64,000 nt of DNA from Chitinophagaceae bacterium (GCA_004173235.1 SEAC01000020.1:210678-274677); one strand, 5' to 3'; numbered from the stretch's first letter, positions 43,969-53,236 are shown. The notes: generated from the letters alone by a model not told the origin. Made by a program: numbers and translations.

Positions 43969-45939
43969 TTACTCCACCCGCTTCAACTTCAGGTTCGTAA
44001 CCGGCGCAACGATCAGCGGGAACTTCTCCACCGTCACCGTACTCACGTCGAGGCCGAAGCCGCGCTCCTCGGAGAGGGATGCTTCTTTCAGCCAGAAGTG
44101 GAATTTCATGATGACGCGCTCGAAGAAGGGCAGCTCGTTGTCCTGGCTCAGGTATTTTTCCATGACGATGAACTGGAAGTCGCCGACCACCTTAGTGCGC
44201 TCCAGGCTTTCGTAGCGGCTCGTAATGTTCACCTCTCGGTTCTTCACGAGGTCTTCCACCACCTTGCGGAACATCAGGTTGATGCGCGGCTCCACGCGGA
44301 AGCCGAGGCGGAACTCCACACGGATGATATCGTTGGGAATGATGTGATCCACCTTGTACTCCATCGTATAAGGATCATCCAGCGTATCCACGTGCACGAA
44401 CCAATAGATGTCGGCACGCTTGGGCTTGCGGTTGAGAATGGAGTAAATGATCTTATGCTCGATCTCGCGCGGGTTGTCGGCCGACGTGAGGTAAACGAGG
44501 TGCGTAGAGAACTTCGGCACCGAGCGGTCGTTGCTCAGCTCCTGGATCTTCGGAATGTAGTGGTCGAGGCGCACGAATTCCACGTAGCGGTTCTTGATCT
44601 TGCGCGCGCGGAACCAGTTGAACATGATGAAGAACAGCATGCCGCCCACGATCAGCGTCACGAAGCCACCGTGCGGGAACTTGTCCGCATTGGCAAAAAG
44701 GAACGCGAACTCGATGGTGAGGTACACCAGCAGGTAGAGGTAGATCCACACCGGTTTGATGCGCCGCAACACGAGGTAGTTGGCAAAAAGGATCGAGGTG
44801 GCGATCATGCAAAGCGTGATGGCCAGCCCGTAGGCCGCTTCCATTGCCGACGCCTTCTTGAAATAAAGTTCGATGCCCACGCAGCCGATGAACAGCATCA
44901 GGTTGACGCCGCCGATGTATACCTGGCCGCGCTCTTCGGTGGGATACTTGATCTGCAGCTTCGGCCAGAGGTTGAGGCGCATCGCTTCCGAGATCAGCGT
45001 GTACGACCCCGAGATGAGCGCCTGCGAAGCGATGATGGCCGCGGCCGTGGCGATGGTAATGCCGAAGTAGAGAAACCATTTCGGCATCAGCCCGTAAAAA
45101 GGATTGAACCCGCTCTCGATCATCTCCGGGGTGATCAGCTGGCCCATGTGCTGGTGGAGCAGCCAGGCGCCCTGCCCGAGGTAGTTGAGAATGAGGCAGG
45201 TCTTCACCATGATCCACGAGTAGCGGATGTTCCATTTGCCACAGTGCCCGAGGTCGGAGTATAGCGCTTCGGCCCCGGTGGTGCAGAGGAACACGCCTCC
45301 CAGTATGTAAAATCCTTTCGGGTAGGTGATGAGGAGCTTGATGCCGTAGTAGGGATTGAGCGCCTTGAAAACGTGCAGGTAGTCGGAGAGGTGGTAGACG
45401 CCGAGCGCCGCGAGCGTGATGAACCAAACTGTCATCACCGGCCCGAAGAAGCGGCCGATGAGGGCCGAGCCGAACTGCTGCAGGAAGAACATCATCGAGA
45501 TGATGCCGAGCACGATGTAGATGACCGTCCACTGGCTGATGTGTTGCAGCGCGGGCACCTGTTTCAAACCTTCGATGGCGGAAGTGACCGTTACCGGCGG
45601 TGTGATCATGCCGTCGGCGAGCAGGGCGGCGCCACCGATCATGGCAGGTGCCACCAGCCATCGCTTGCGGCGCCGCACGAGGGCGAAGAGCGAAAATATC
45701 CCGCCTTCACCCCGGTTGTCGGCGCGCAGGGTTAAGATGACGTATTTGATGGTGGTCTGAAGCGTGAGCGTCCAGATGATAAGGGAAAGCGAGCCGACCA
45801 CGAGTTCTTCGGTGATGGTCTTTCCGCTGGTGATGGCATTGAGAACGTAAAGCGGGGAGGTGCCGATATCGCCGTAAATGATGCCAAGTGCGATGAGCAG
45901 ACCCCCGAGGGTCGCCTTGCTGTTATGGGTTGAAGGCAT
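43969..45939 (-). CDS. kup: Low-affinity potassium transporter Kup
   Basis: 656 residues. Twelve or so membrane helices; IALGIIYGDIGTSPLYVL at the N-terminus is the family signature, then NRGEGGIFSLFAL, GGAALLADGMITPPVTVTSA, CTTGAEALYSDLGHCG and GQGAWLL. A cytoplasmic C-terminal part of about 190 residues follows. It imports K+ with H+. ATG 45939 is chosen over an upstream start 36 codons away, since the signature normally starts within 15 residues. Single gene; its promoter region is shared with the divergent gene. Confidence 0.95.
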   Translation of the reverse strand: MPSTHNSKATLGGLLIALGIIYGDIGTSPLYVLNAITSGKTITEELVVGSLSLIIWTLTLQTTIKYVILTLRADNRGEGGIFSLFALVRRRKRWLVAPAMIGGAALLADGMITPPVTVTSAIEGLKQVPALQHISQWTVIYIVLGIISMMFFLQQFGSALIGRFFGPVMTVWFITLAALGVYHLSDYLHVFKALNPYYGIKLLITYPKGFYILGGVFLCTTGAEALYSDLGHCGKWNIRYSWIMVKTCLILNYLGQGAWLLHQHMGQLITPEMIESGFNPFYGLMPKWFLYFGITIATAAAIIASQALISGSYTLISEAMRLNLWPKLQIKYPTEERGQVYIGGVNLMLFIGCVGIELYFKKASAMEAAYGLAITLCMIATSILFANYLVLRRIKPVWIYLYLLVYLTIEFAFLFANADKFPHGGFVTLIVGGMLFFIMFNWFRARKIKNRYVEFVRLDHYIPKIQELSNDRSVPKFSTHLVYLTSADNPREIEHKIIYSILNRKPKRADIYWFVHVDTLDDPYTMEYKVDHIIPNDIIRVEFRLGFRVEPRINLMFRKVVEDLVKNREVNITSRYESLERTKVVGDFQFIVMEKYLSQDNELPFFERVIMKFHFWLKEASLSEERGFGLDVSTVTVEKFPLIVAPVTNLKLKRVE

Positions 45940-46057
45940 TTTATTAAGCCGGTTGTATGAGTTGTTTGCCGCATAAAGGTAGCGGGAAAGCGTTATACCC
46001 CTCTTAAAAAACGATGCCGCACAAGGCCGCGTGCAGCAGGCCGGCAATAAGCCAACT

Positions 46058-46092
46058 TTTGACCCGTTTAAGGGGCGGAAACCCTAATTTTA
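46058..46092 (+). promoter_or_regulatory. Probable promoter of the gene at 46113
   Basis: TTTG at 46058-46061 and TAATTTTA at 46085-46092 (TAnnTTTG with one mismatch), 23 bases apart, in the Bacteroidota -33/-7 arrangement. The ATG follows 21 bases later. Confidence 0.45.
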
Positions 46093-46112
46093 GCCTGAAA
46101 ACCTGCGAACCC

Positions 46113-47639
46113 ATGAGCGTCACCCGCTGTGCTTTTTTATTCCTGACCCTGTTGAGCGCATTGGGCGCCGGAGCCCAGAAGATCGTTTATTCGGAGCCTG
46201 CCCGTGAAGACAACCGCCGCACCACCTTCGAAGTGATCGGCAAGGTGGGCGCCAATTACCTCGTGTATAAGAACAACCGTGGCCGCAGCTATATCTCCGC
46301 CTTTGATGTCAACATGAAGGACGTATCGAACGAAGTGCAGGCCTACCTTCCCGAAGACCGCCTCATCAACGTCGACTTCTTCCCCTACCTCGACCATGTG
46401 TTCGTGATTTACGAATACCAGAAAAAGAACGTAGTGTATTGCGAGGCGGTGCGCGTGGATGCCGAAGGCCGCAAGCTGAGCGATCCGAAGCTGCTCGATA
46501 CCGCGCATATCAACGCGGTGACCAACAATAAGATCTACAGCGTCATCGGCTCCGAAGACAAGGCGCGCCTGATGGTGTTCAAGATCAACTCGCGCAACAA
46601 AAGCCGCTACAAGCTGAGCACGGTGCTGCTAGACAGCTCGCTCATCGAACTGCGCCGCAGCGAGCACTTCATTGCCATGGAAGAGCGCGACGACAACCTC
46701 GGCCAGTTTCAGCTCGACAACGACGGCGACCTCGTGTTCACCCGCTTCACGCGCGTCAACGACGACAACGTGAGCCAGGCATCGCTCTTTTATAAATCCG
46801 CAACCAGCGACAGCCTCGAAGTAGCCGACATCAAGCTCGATAAGATCTTCCTCGACGAGATCAGGATCAAGGCCGACAACCCGAACAAACGCTATTTCCT
46901 GACCTCTTTTTATTACAACAAGAAGCGCGGCAACATCGAAGGGTTTTACTTCTACGTGTGGGATAAGGCAACGAAGAAGCCAGTGCTGGAAAGTGCCACG
47001 GCGCTGGGCGACGAGCTGCGTCGCGAGGCACGCGGCGATGCTTCGCCGCGCATGGCGTTCAACGACTATTTCATCCGCAACATCATTGTTCGGAAGGACG
47101 GAGGATTCATCATAGGCGCGGAGAGCTATTACACCACGTCGAGGCTGAACAACTGGAACCGCTGGGACTACCTCTACGGATCGCCCTACGGCTTCGGCAA
47201 CTACGGCTATTACAACTATTCGCCCTACAACAGCTGGTATTCGCGCAACCGGTTCAACAGCAGCCAGGCGGTGCGTTATCATGCCGACAACATCACGGTG
47301 CTTTCCTTCGACCCCACGGGCAAGATGCAGTGGAGCAGCGTGGTGCACAAAACGCAGTTCAACGACGATTCAGACGACGGCCTTTCGTACCAGGTAATGA
47401 ACACGGGCGGCGCGCTGCACTTCCTCTTCAACCAAGATGAAAAGCGCGTGCAGTTGCTCACCGATTACGTGCTTACACCCGACGGACAAATGACGCGCAA
47501 CCCTACCCTGAAAAACCTCGATCGCAACTACGACTTCCTGCCGCGCTACGGCAAGCAGGTGTCGGCCCGAACCTTTATCGTTCCCTGTTACTACCGCAAC
47601 TATATTTGCTTTGCAAAAGTTGACTACACCAATCCATAA
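46113..47639 (+). CDS. Secreted protein of unknown function
   Basis: 508 residues from ATG 46113. Signal peptide (AFLFLTLLSALGAGAQ, cleavage about residue 22). The mature part is a series of short beta-strand-like segments with repeated charged turns (KVGANYLVYKNNRG, VFVIYEYQKKNVVYCEA, GDLVFTRFTRVNDDN), which suggests a beta-propeller-like fold, and a Tyr/Asn/Gly-rich loop around 345-375 (GFGNYGYYNYSPYN). I do not recognise a family with known function. It lies 5 bases before the next gene, which suggests co-transcription. Confidence 0.75.
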   Translation: MSVTRCAFLFLTLLSALGAGAQKIVYSEPAREDNRRTTFEVIGKVGANYLVYKNNRGRSYISAFDVNMKDVSNEVQAYLPEDRLINVDFFPYLDHVFVIYEYQKKNVVYCEAVRVDAEGRKLSDPKLLDTAHINAVTNNKIYSVIGSEDKARLMVFKINSRNKSRYKLSTVLLDSSLIELRRSEHFIAMEERDDNLGQFQLDNDGDLVFTRFTRVNDDNVSQASLFYKSATSDSLEVADIKLDKIFLDEIRIKADNPNKRYFLTSFYYNKKRGNIEGFYFYVWDKATKKPVLESATALGDELRREARGDASPRMAFNDYFIRNIIVRKDGGFIIGAESYYTTSRLNNWNRWDYLYGSPYGFGNYGYYNYSPYNSWYSRNRFNSSQAVRYHADNITVLSFDPTGKMQWSSVVHKTQFNDDSDDGLSYQVMNTGGALHFLFNQDEKRVQLLTDYVLTPDGQMTRNPTLKNLDRNYDFLPRYGKQVSARTFIVPCYYRNYICFAKVDYTNP

Positions 47640-47644
47640 TCCTA

Positions 47645-48628
47645 GTGATCGCACTCTTTAAACAGAAGGCGCCCGGAACCGTTGCCGTACTCTTCATAAC
47701 AGGGCTGCTGCTGAAGCTGCCGCTCTTTACCGGTCCCGCGCTGCAAACCGCTCCTTCCGATGGCCCGCTGTTTCGCCTGCTTGCTTCACAGCTCAGAGGC
47801 GCCGCGCCGGTGGCCTCGGGTCTTATCGCTTTCGTGTTGCTTTTTGCCGGCGCGCTCACCATCAATTCGCTGGTGAACTTTTACCGGATGATGAGCCGTC
47901 AGACCTTTCTGCCGGCTTTGTCGTTCCTGCTCATCACCTCGCTGGTGCCGGAGTGGAGCCGCTTGTCCGCACCGCTGTGCGCAACCGTGCTGCTCACGTT
48001 TGCATTTGCCGTCATCCTGCAACTCTATGGCTCTCCCAAGGCCGGCGGCAAGATCTTCAATATCGGCCTGCTGGTGGGCCTGGCGGGATTCTTCTTTACG
48101 CCGGCACTTCTCTTCGGCATCATCGGCATACTCGGCCTGATGGTGTTGCGGCCACTGCGTGCGCAGGAGTTGCTCCTCTTCCTGCTCGGCGTAAGCACGC
48201 CCACTTATTTCTATGCCGTTGGCCTTTTTCTATACGACCAGTTCAGCTGGAAAAGCCTCGTGCCCTGGCTGCATTTCGGCATCATCAACAAGCGGCCGTC
48301 GTATGCACTGCTTGGTTCCATCGTATTGCTCGTAGCGCCCTTCCTGCTTGGATCGTTTTATGTGCAGGCCAACCTGCGCAAGATGTTGATCCAGGCGCGG
48401 AAGAACTGGAGCCTCGTACTCTTTTACCTGCTGCTGGCGCTGGCCATGCCGTTCTTCAACAACGACGGCCAATACACCGCCTGGGTGCTCGTGGCCCCGC
48501 CACTGGCGGCCTTCCAGGCATGCGCTTTCCTTTACCCCGCGCGCAGGTGGACGCCGCTGCTGCTGTTCTTCGTGCTCATTTGCTACATACTCGCGTTGCA
48601 GTACGGGGTAGAGATGATCCGGAGGTAG
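47645..48628 (+). CDS. Integral membrane protein, DUF6427-like
   Basis: 327 residues from a GTG start. About nine hydrophobic segments (such as TVAVLFITGLLLKLPLF, IFNIGLLVGLAGFFFTPA, LLFGIIGILGLMVLRPL). FRTP-like polar pairs and KRPSYALLGSIVLL occur in the middle. It resembles Bacteroidota membrane proteins of the DUF6427 group, whose function is unknown; the assignment is tentative. It follows the secreted protein by 5 bases and may work with it. Confidence 0.65.
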   Translation: MIALFKQKAPGTVAVLFITGLLLKLPLFTGPALQTAPSDGPLFRLLASQLRGAAPVASGLIAFVLLFAGALTINSLVNFYRMMSRQTFLPALSFLLITSLVPEWSRLSAPLCATVLLTFAFAVILQLYGSPKAGGKIFNIGLLVGLAGFFFTPALLFGIIGILGLMVLRPLRAQELLLFLLGVSTPTYFYAVGLFLYDQFSWKSLVPWLHFGIINKRPSYALLGSIVLLVAPFLLGSFYVQANLRKMLIQARKNWSLVLFYLLLALAMPFFNNDGQYTAWVLVAPPLAAFQACAFLYPARRWTPLLLFFVLICYILALQYGVEMIRR

Positions 48629-48752
48629 CAGTTTACAGTTTACAGTTTATAGTTTACAGTTTGTAGTTTATGGTTGATGGGTGGGTGGTACCTGTTGCGG
48701 AGCGCGCGCGTTGCGCAATCGAAAACCCGAAACTGTAAACTTCAAACTTAAA
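48629..48752. repeat. AGTTTAC array and its inverse before purQ
   Basis: AGTTTACAGTTTACAGTTTA at 48629-48648, continuing to 48668. About 60 bases later comes the inverse AAACTGTAAACTTCAAACTT (48730-48749). Another inverted stutter pair; it ends just upstream of the purQ promoter box. Confidence 0.75.
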
Positions 48753-48760
48753 ACTCCCTT

Positions 48761-48768
48761 TAACTTTG
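48761..48768 (+). promoter_or_regulatory. -7 box of purQ
   Basis: TAACTTTG matches TAnnTTTG exactly and ends only five bases before the purQ ATG. The transcript would start almost at the start codon, so it may be leaderless. Confidence 0.5.
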
Positions 48769-48773
48769 CCCCC

Positions 48774-49445
48774 ATGAAATTCGGAGTAGTCGTTTTCCCC
48801 GGTTCCAATTGCGATCGCGACATGCACGACGCGCTGGTGCACGACCTTGGACAGGAATGCCAGATGCTGTGGCACAAGGATCAAGACCTTTCCCATTTTG
48901 GCCCCGACGACTGCATTGTGCTGCCGGGCGGCTTTTCGTACGGCGACTACCTGCGCACCGGCGCCATTGCGCGCTTCAGCCCGATCATGGGTGCGGTGAT
49001 GGCCCACGCGAAGCGCGGTGGCAAGGTGCTGGGCGTGTGCAACGGCTTCCAGATTCTCTGCGAAAGCCACCTCCTGCCGGGTGCACTGCTGCGCAACAAC
49101 AACCAGCAATATATCTGCAAGAACCTGTACATCAAAAACGGCCACGACGACGTGCTGCAGATACCGATCGCGCACGGCGAAGGCCGCTACTACGCCGATG
49201 CCGCCACGCTCGACGCCCTGGAAGCCAACGGCCAGGTATTGTATCGCTACTGCAACGCCGATGGTGTGGTGACGCCCGAAGCCAATCCCAACGGATCGGC
49301 GCGCAACATCGCCGGCATCTGCAACGAAGGCCGCAACGTGTTCGGCATGATGCCGCACCCCGAGCGCGCCTGCTCCCTCGCCCTCGGCAACACCGATGGC
49401 CGCAGCGTTTTCCAAGAGCTGTTCCGCGGAGTGCTGGTTTATTAG
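48774..49445 (+). CDS. purQ: Phosphoribosylformylglycinamidine synthase, glutaminase subunit
   Basis: 223 residues. Class I glutamine amidotransferase that supplies ammonia to PurL in purine synthesis. [18 protein letters not shown] at the N-terminus, [17 protein letters not shown], the catalytic Cys in [12 protein letters not shown] and the His/Glu of MMPHPERA are all present. ATG 48774 is chosen because the conserved [11 protein letters not shown] follows. No purL or purS is adjacent in the window. Confidence 0.95.
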   Translation: MKFGVVVFPGSNCDRDMHDALVHDLGQECQMLWHKDQDLSHFGPDDCIVLPGGFSYGDYLRTGAIARFSPIMGAVMAHAKRGGKVLGVCNGFQILCESHLLPGALLRNNNQQYICKNLYIKNGHDDVLQIPIAHGEGRYYADAATLDALEANGQVLYRYCNADGVVTPEANPNGSARNIAGICNEGRNVFGMMPHPERACSLALGNTDGRSVFQELFRGVLVY

Positions 49446-49516
49446 TTTATTGGTTTATTCGTTCATTAAACTCTTCAACTTTTCAACCCCTCAACGCCTC
49501 AACCCCTCAACTCTTT
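49439..49516. repeat. TTAGTTTATTGG and CTCAACCCCTCAAC arrays
   Basis: The purQ stop codon lies in an inverted copy of the AATAAACC unit (TAGTTTATTGGTTTATTCG). It is followed by a 9-10 bp stutter, TCAACCCCTCAACGCCTCAA, up to 49511. Confidence 0.65.
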
Positions 49517-49569
49517 TTTAACTTCCCCCTTTCTTTTTAACACCGAAATTTGCCTTTCAGTCCTACAGC

Positions 49570-50022
49570 ATGAAAAAACTACTTTTTACCCTTTCCCTTT
49601 TCCTCCTGGTGTCCGCGGCGGTGTCGGCACAGAACCCCGTGAGCTGGTCGTTCAGCACAAAGAAGCTCGACGACAAGACTTACGAGTTGCACATGACGGC
49701 GAATATCCAGAAAGACTGGCACTTGTATGCGCAGAACCAGCCCGGCGATGCCATCGCGGAGCCTACCACGTTTGCATTCAATAAAAACCCGCTCATCAAC
49801 TTCGAAGGAAAAGTGAAGGAGAAAGGAGTGCTGGAAAAATACAAGGACAAAGTGCTGAATGTTTCTGCCCATCAATACAGCAACCGTGTAGACTTTGTGC
49901 AGGTGGTCAAGATCAAGGCGAAGGCAAAGACGGCGGTTACGGGCAAGCTGGTGTTCCAGACCTGTAACGGCGACAAGTGCCTGCGTCCCGAGACGGTGCC
50001 CTTCACCTTTGCACTCAATTAA
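49570..50022 (+). CDS. Periplasmic DsbD-alpha-like protein
   Basis: 150 residues. Signal peptide MKKLLFTLSLFLLVSAAVSAQ. The mature part starts NPVSWSFSTKKLDDKTYELH and has the immunoglobulin-like pattern of the N-terminal domain of DsbD. Near the C-terminus two cysteines lie in FQTCNGDKCLRPE, as in the alpha domain that passes electrons from DsbD to periplasmic partners. It lies just upstream of dsbD with a small terminator between them, so it is probably functionally linked to it. Confidence 0.82.
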   Translation: MKKLLFTLSLFLLVSAAVSAQNPVSWSFSTKKLDDKTYELHMTANIQKDWHLYAQNQPGDAIAEPTTFAFNKNPLINFEGKVKEKGVLEKYKDKVLNVSAHQYSNRVDFVQVVKIKAKAKTAVTGKLVFQTCNGDKCLRPETVPFTFALN

Positions 50023-50047
50023 ACTGTTTTTGACTTTGTTTTGCAAG

Positions 50048-50078
50048 CGGATTCTTTACGGGATCCGTTTGTTTTTTT
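50048..50078 (+). terminator. Terminator between the DsbD-alpha-like gene and dsbD
   Basis: Stem CGGATTC (50048-50054) with GGATCCG (50061-50067, one T-G pair), a 6-base loop and the run TTTGTTTTTTT. It may reduce but not abolish transcription into dsbD. Confidence 0.7.
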
Positions 50079-50090
50079 AAAACACCCTGT

Positions 50091-52022
50091 ATGCTCCGTC
50101 GCCTGCTTCCGATGCTCGCTCTTTTTTTCAGCTGCGTTAGCTTGTCTGCGCAAGACACGGTGCGCTTTGCGTGGAAGGTTACGGCGAAAAGGGTGGACGC
50201 AACCACGTACCAGGTGGTATTCAGCAGCAACGGCGCGCCGGGCTGGCAGCTTTATCAGCCGGAGCAGGCCAATGTGCGCGATTTCGCTTTTGCGGAACTG
50301 CAGCTGCGCGACAGCAGCGCGCAGGTATCGCCAATCGTAAGTGAAACGGCGGCCAGCGGGAGTGTGAACAGCCCCATTTTCGACGGCAAAAGCGTAGCGC
50401 TGAACAATGGCGCCGTGCAATGGCATGCCCTGGTAACCTTCAAAGACGCCGTGCCCGGGCAACTCCGCGGAACGCTGCTGTATAGTTACGGTCGCAACGA
50501 TGAATTTTACCCCGGCACCGAGCAGTCATTTTCGGTGGCTCTCGAAGGAGGCGCAGTGGCGCAAAACCGAATCCTCATTCCTTCTATCGACATCAGCAAG
50601 CCGGTATCCGATTGCGGCGATGCCTCCACCGAAGATGAAAGCATCTGGACCGTCTTCTGGCTTGGGCTTGGAGCCGGCTTCCTCGCTTTGCTCTTTCCCT
50701 GCATCTACCCGCTGATTCCGCTCACGGTTTCGTTTTTCACCAAGCGCGCACCCACACGCCGCCGCGGCGTGCGCAATGCATTCCTGTATGGCTTTTCCAT
50801 CTTCATCATCTACACGGCACTCAGCCTTCCTTTCCACCTCTTTCAACTGCGGCCGGAAGTGCTGAACAACATCTCCACGAACGTTCCGCTCAACCTCGCC
50901 TTCTTCGTAGTATTCGTGGTGCTGGCCATCTCTTTTTTCGGAGCTTTCGAAATATCGCTGCCCAGCGGGCTCGCCAATCGCGCCGATTCCAAGTCGGGCT
51001 CGGGCGACATCTGGGGCATCTTCTTCATGGCGCTTACGCTCGCCATCGTTTCCTTCTCCTGCACCAGCGGCATCCTCGGTGGTTTGATCGCCGGTTCGCT
51101 GAAAGGCGCCAATGCGGCCTGGCAGCTGACGGCTGGTATGGCCGGTTTTGGAATAGGCCTTGGGTTGCCGTTCGTGCTGTTCGCGCTCTTCCCGGGCTGG
51201 CTGCAGTCGCTGCCCAAGAGCGGTGGCTGGATGACCGAGCTGAAAGTGGTATTCGGATTCATCGAGCTGGCCATGGCCATCAAGTTTCTTTCCAATGCCG
51301 ACCTGGTAGAGCACTGGGGCGTGTTGCCGCGCGAAGTTTTCCTGGTGTTGTGGGTGCTCATCGGCATCGGTGTGGTGGGCTACCTGCTCGGTTTCTTCCG
51401 GAAGGGACCGAGGCCAAAGATGGGGGCCGTGCGCCTCGCGTTTGTGGCGGTGTTCGGTGCCATCACGCTGTACCTGATCCCGGGCATGTTCAACGTGCGC
51501 TCCGCGGGTCTTACCCTCATCAGCGGCTTCCCGCCACCGCTGTCATACAGTATCTATCCCAATCACAAGGCGCTGCAAGGTGCAGTGAAGCCGATGCACA
51601 ACGATTACGATGGTGCATTGCGGCGCGCACGCGCCGAGGGCAAGCCAATCCTCATCGACTTTACCGGTTGGGCCTGCGTGAACTGCAGGCGGATGGAAGA
51701 GCGCGTGTGGACGGACCCAAAAGTAGCCGGCCTGATGCGCGACGAGTTCATCGTGGTGTCGCTATACGTAGACGAGCGGCGCAGGCTGCCGGCGGCGGAG
51801 CAGATAGAATACACGGCACGGCGTGGCGACAAGCGTTCGATTGAAACAGTAGGCGACAAATGGGCCACCTTTCAGTCGGAGAACTTTTTTGCCGTATCGC
51901 AGCCGCAGTACGTGATCATCAGCGCCGACGAGAAAGCACTCACAAGGCCTAAGACCTACACGGAAAGCACTTCGGATTTTATCGCATGGCTGGAATGCGG
52001 ACTCCAGGCCGCCAAAAAGTAG
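50091..52022 (+). CDS. dsbD: Thiol:disulfide interchange protein DsbD
   Basis: 643 residues. Signal peptide, an N-terminal DsbD-alpha-like periplasmic domain (about 20-165), then an eight-helix membrane domain with the two redox cysteines in FPCIYPLIPLTVSFF and FSCTSGILGGLIAG. The C-terminal thioredoxin-like domain has Cys529-Val-Asn-Cys532 (GWACVNCRRME). It moves electrons from cytoplasmic thioredoxin across the membrane. The N-terminal domain lacks the cysteine pair, which is instead present in the separate protein encoded upstream: a division of labour worth noting. Confidence 0.9.
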   Translation: MLRRLLPMLALFFSCVSLSAQDTVRFAWKVTAKRVDATTYQVVFSSNGAPGWQLYQPEQANVRDFAFAELQLRDSSAQVSPIVSETAASGSVNSPIFDGKSVALNNGAVQWHALVTFKDAVPGQLRGTLLYSYGRNDEFYPGTEQSFSVALEGGAVAQNRILIPSIDISKPVSDCGDASTEDESIWTVFWLGLGAGFLALLFPCIYPLIPLTVSFFTKRAPTRRRGVRNAFLYGFSIFIIYTALSLPFHLFQLRPEVLNNISTNVPLNLAFFVVFVVLAISFFGAFEISLPSGLANRADSKSGSGDIWGIFFMALTLAIVSFSCTSGILGGLIAGSLKGANAAWQLTAGMAGFGIGLGLPFVLFALFPGWLQSLPKSGGWMTELKVVFGFIELAMAIKFLSNADLVEHWGVLPREVFLVLWVLIGIGVVGYLLGFFRKGPRPKMGAVRLAFVAVFGAITLYLIPGMFNVRSAGLTLISGFPPPLSYSIYPNHKALQGAVKPMHNDYDGALRRARAEGKPILIDFTGWACVNCRRMEERVWTDPKVAGLMRDEFIVVSLYVDERRRLPAAEQIEYTARRGDKRSIETVGDKWATFQSENFFAVSQPQYVIISADEKALTRPKTYTESTSDFIAWLECGLQAAKK

Positions 52023-52027
52023 CAGCA

Positions 52028-53236
52028 TCAGCGGTGGGGGAGGAACAGCTCGATGGCCGTGCCGCGGTTGCCGAGCACGTGCAGCTCCTTGCGGCCTCCC
52101 ATTTCAAACACCAGATCTTTTACCAGCGCCAGCTCCACATGAAAAGGGCGGCCCGACAAATGCTCGGTGCCGAGCTGCGGGAATTCGGGCATATAGCGAA
52201 GCAGCGCATCCACGAGGTTGTGCTCGGGAATCTGCAATTCCACATATAGCCCATCGGCCTGCCCCCGCGCCATGAGCCGGATGGCGGCGCCTTTCATGGC
52301 ACCGAGCAGTGCTCCAAAAAGCACGGAAAATACCATGCGCAGGGCAGTACGATCCTGCCGCAGCACGATGTCGCCCGCAATGAGCGGCGCTACTTTGTTG
52401 CCGCTCGATTTCACCAGCGGAGCCAGGTCGGTAAAGATCTCCTGTACCAGTTCAATGATGCGGATCGGCTCGGCTGGGGGAACATTCCCTGCCCGGTAGC
52501 CTGCGAGCAGATCGAGTGCTGCATTGAATGCGGCGATCTGGCCGCGGTGTTCGGTTGCCTTCGAAACAATGTCTGTAATGTCGCGTTTGGTAAAGCGCCC
52601 ATTGACGAGGCTGTCCATGCCGTTGTCGAGGTAGGCGGCCATATTGCTTGCCTGCAAGGTTGCCAGGTGGGCGAGGCGGGTAAACTGGCTGCGGAGGCGT
52701 GCTTCCTGCTCCCTGCTTTTACCGAGCTGCGCGGTGAGCGCGTCCGCCTGCTTGCGGCGCTGGCGAAGTTCGATGAGGAAAGTGGCCTGGCGGGCGAGTT
52801 TTGCGAGGATATTGGCTTCCTTCCAGCTGAGGTCGCGCGGCGCGCTGTCGATGATGCAGAGGGTGCCGAGCTTATGGCCGTCGGGCGAGTGGATGAGTGC
52901 GCCTGCATAGAACCGAACGTGCGGGTCGCCGGTAACGTAAGGGTTGTCGGCGAAGCGGGGATCCAGCGTAGCGTCGGGCACCACGAAGATGTCGTCCTGA
53001 AGGAGCGCTTTGTCGCAAAATGCGGCGGAGCGCTCGGTTTCGGTGAGCGATACGCCGGTGGCGGCCTTGAACCACTGCCGGTCGGCGTCGAGGAGGGTGA
53101 TGAGGGAGATGGGTACGCCGCACAGGTCGGAGGCGAGGTTAACAAGGTCGTTGAATTCGGCTTCGCGGGGCGTATCGAGGATATCCAGCTCTTGCAGAGC
53201 GCGAAGCCGCTCTTTTTCCGGTTCTGGTGTTTCCAT
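52028..53236 (-). CDS. GAF domain protein with histidine-kinase-like but degenerate C-terminus
   Basis: 402 residues, cytoplasmic. The opening ERLRALQELDILDTPREAEFNDLV and LCGVPISLITLLDADRQWFKA, SFCD-like AAFCDKAL and FYAGALIHSPDGHKLGTLCIID are characteristic of the GAF domains that precede kinases or diguanylate cyclases (about 5-160). A helical region follows (160-260) with one His (RLAHLATLQ) but no typical HxxxP. The C-terminal part resembles an ATPase domain in length, ending GTAIELFLPHR, but lacks clear N, G1 and G2 boxes. It may be a pseudokinase or scaffold. Divergent from the giant adhesin-like gene. Confidence 0.75.
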   Translation of the reverse strand: METPEPEKERLRALQELDILDTPREAEFNDLVNLASDLCGVPISLITLLDADRQWFKAATGVSLTETERSAAFCDKALLQDDIFVVPDATLDPRFADNPYVTGDPHVRFYAGALIHSPDGHKLGTLCIIDSAPRDLSWKEANILAKLARQATFLIELRQRRKQADALTAQLGKSREQEARLRSQFTRLAHLATLQASNMAAYLDNGMDSLVNGRFTKRDITDIVSKATEHRGQIAAFNAALDLLAGYRAGNVPPAEPIRIIELVQEIFTDLAPLVKSSGNKVAPLIAGDIVLRQDRTALRMVFSVLFGALLGAMKGAAIRLMARGQADGLYVELQIPEHNLVDALLRYMPEFPQLGTEHLSGRPFHVELALVKDLVFEMGGRKELHVLGNRGTAIELFLPHR

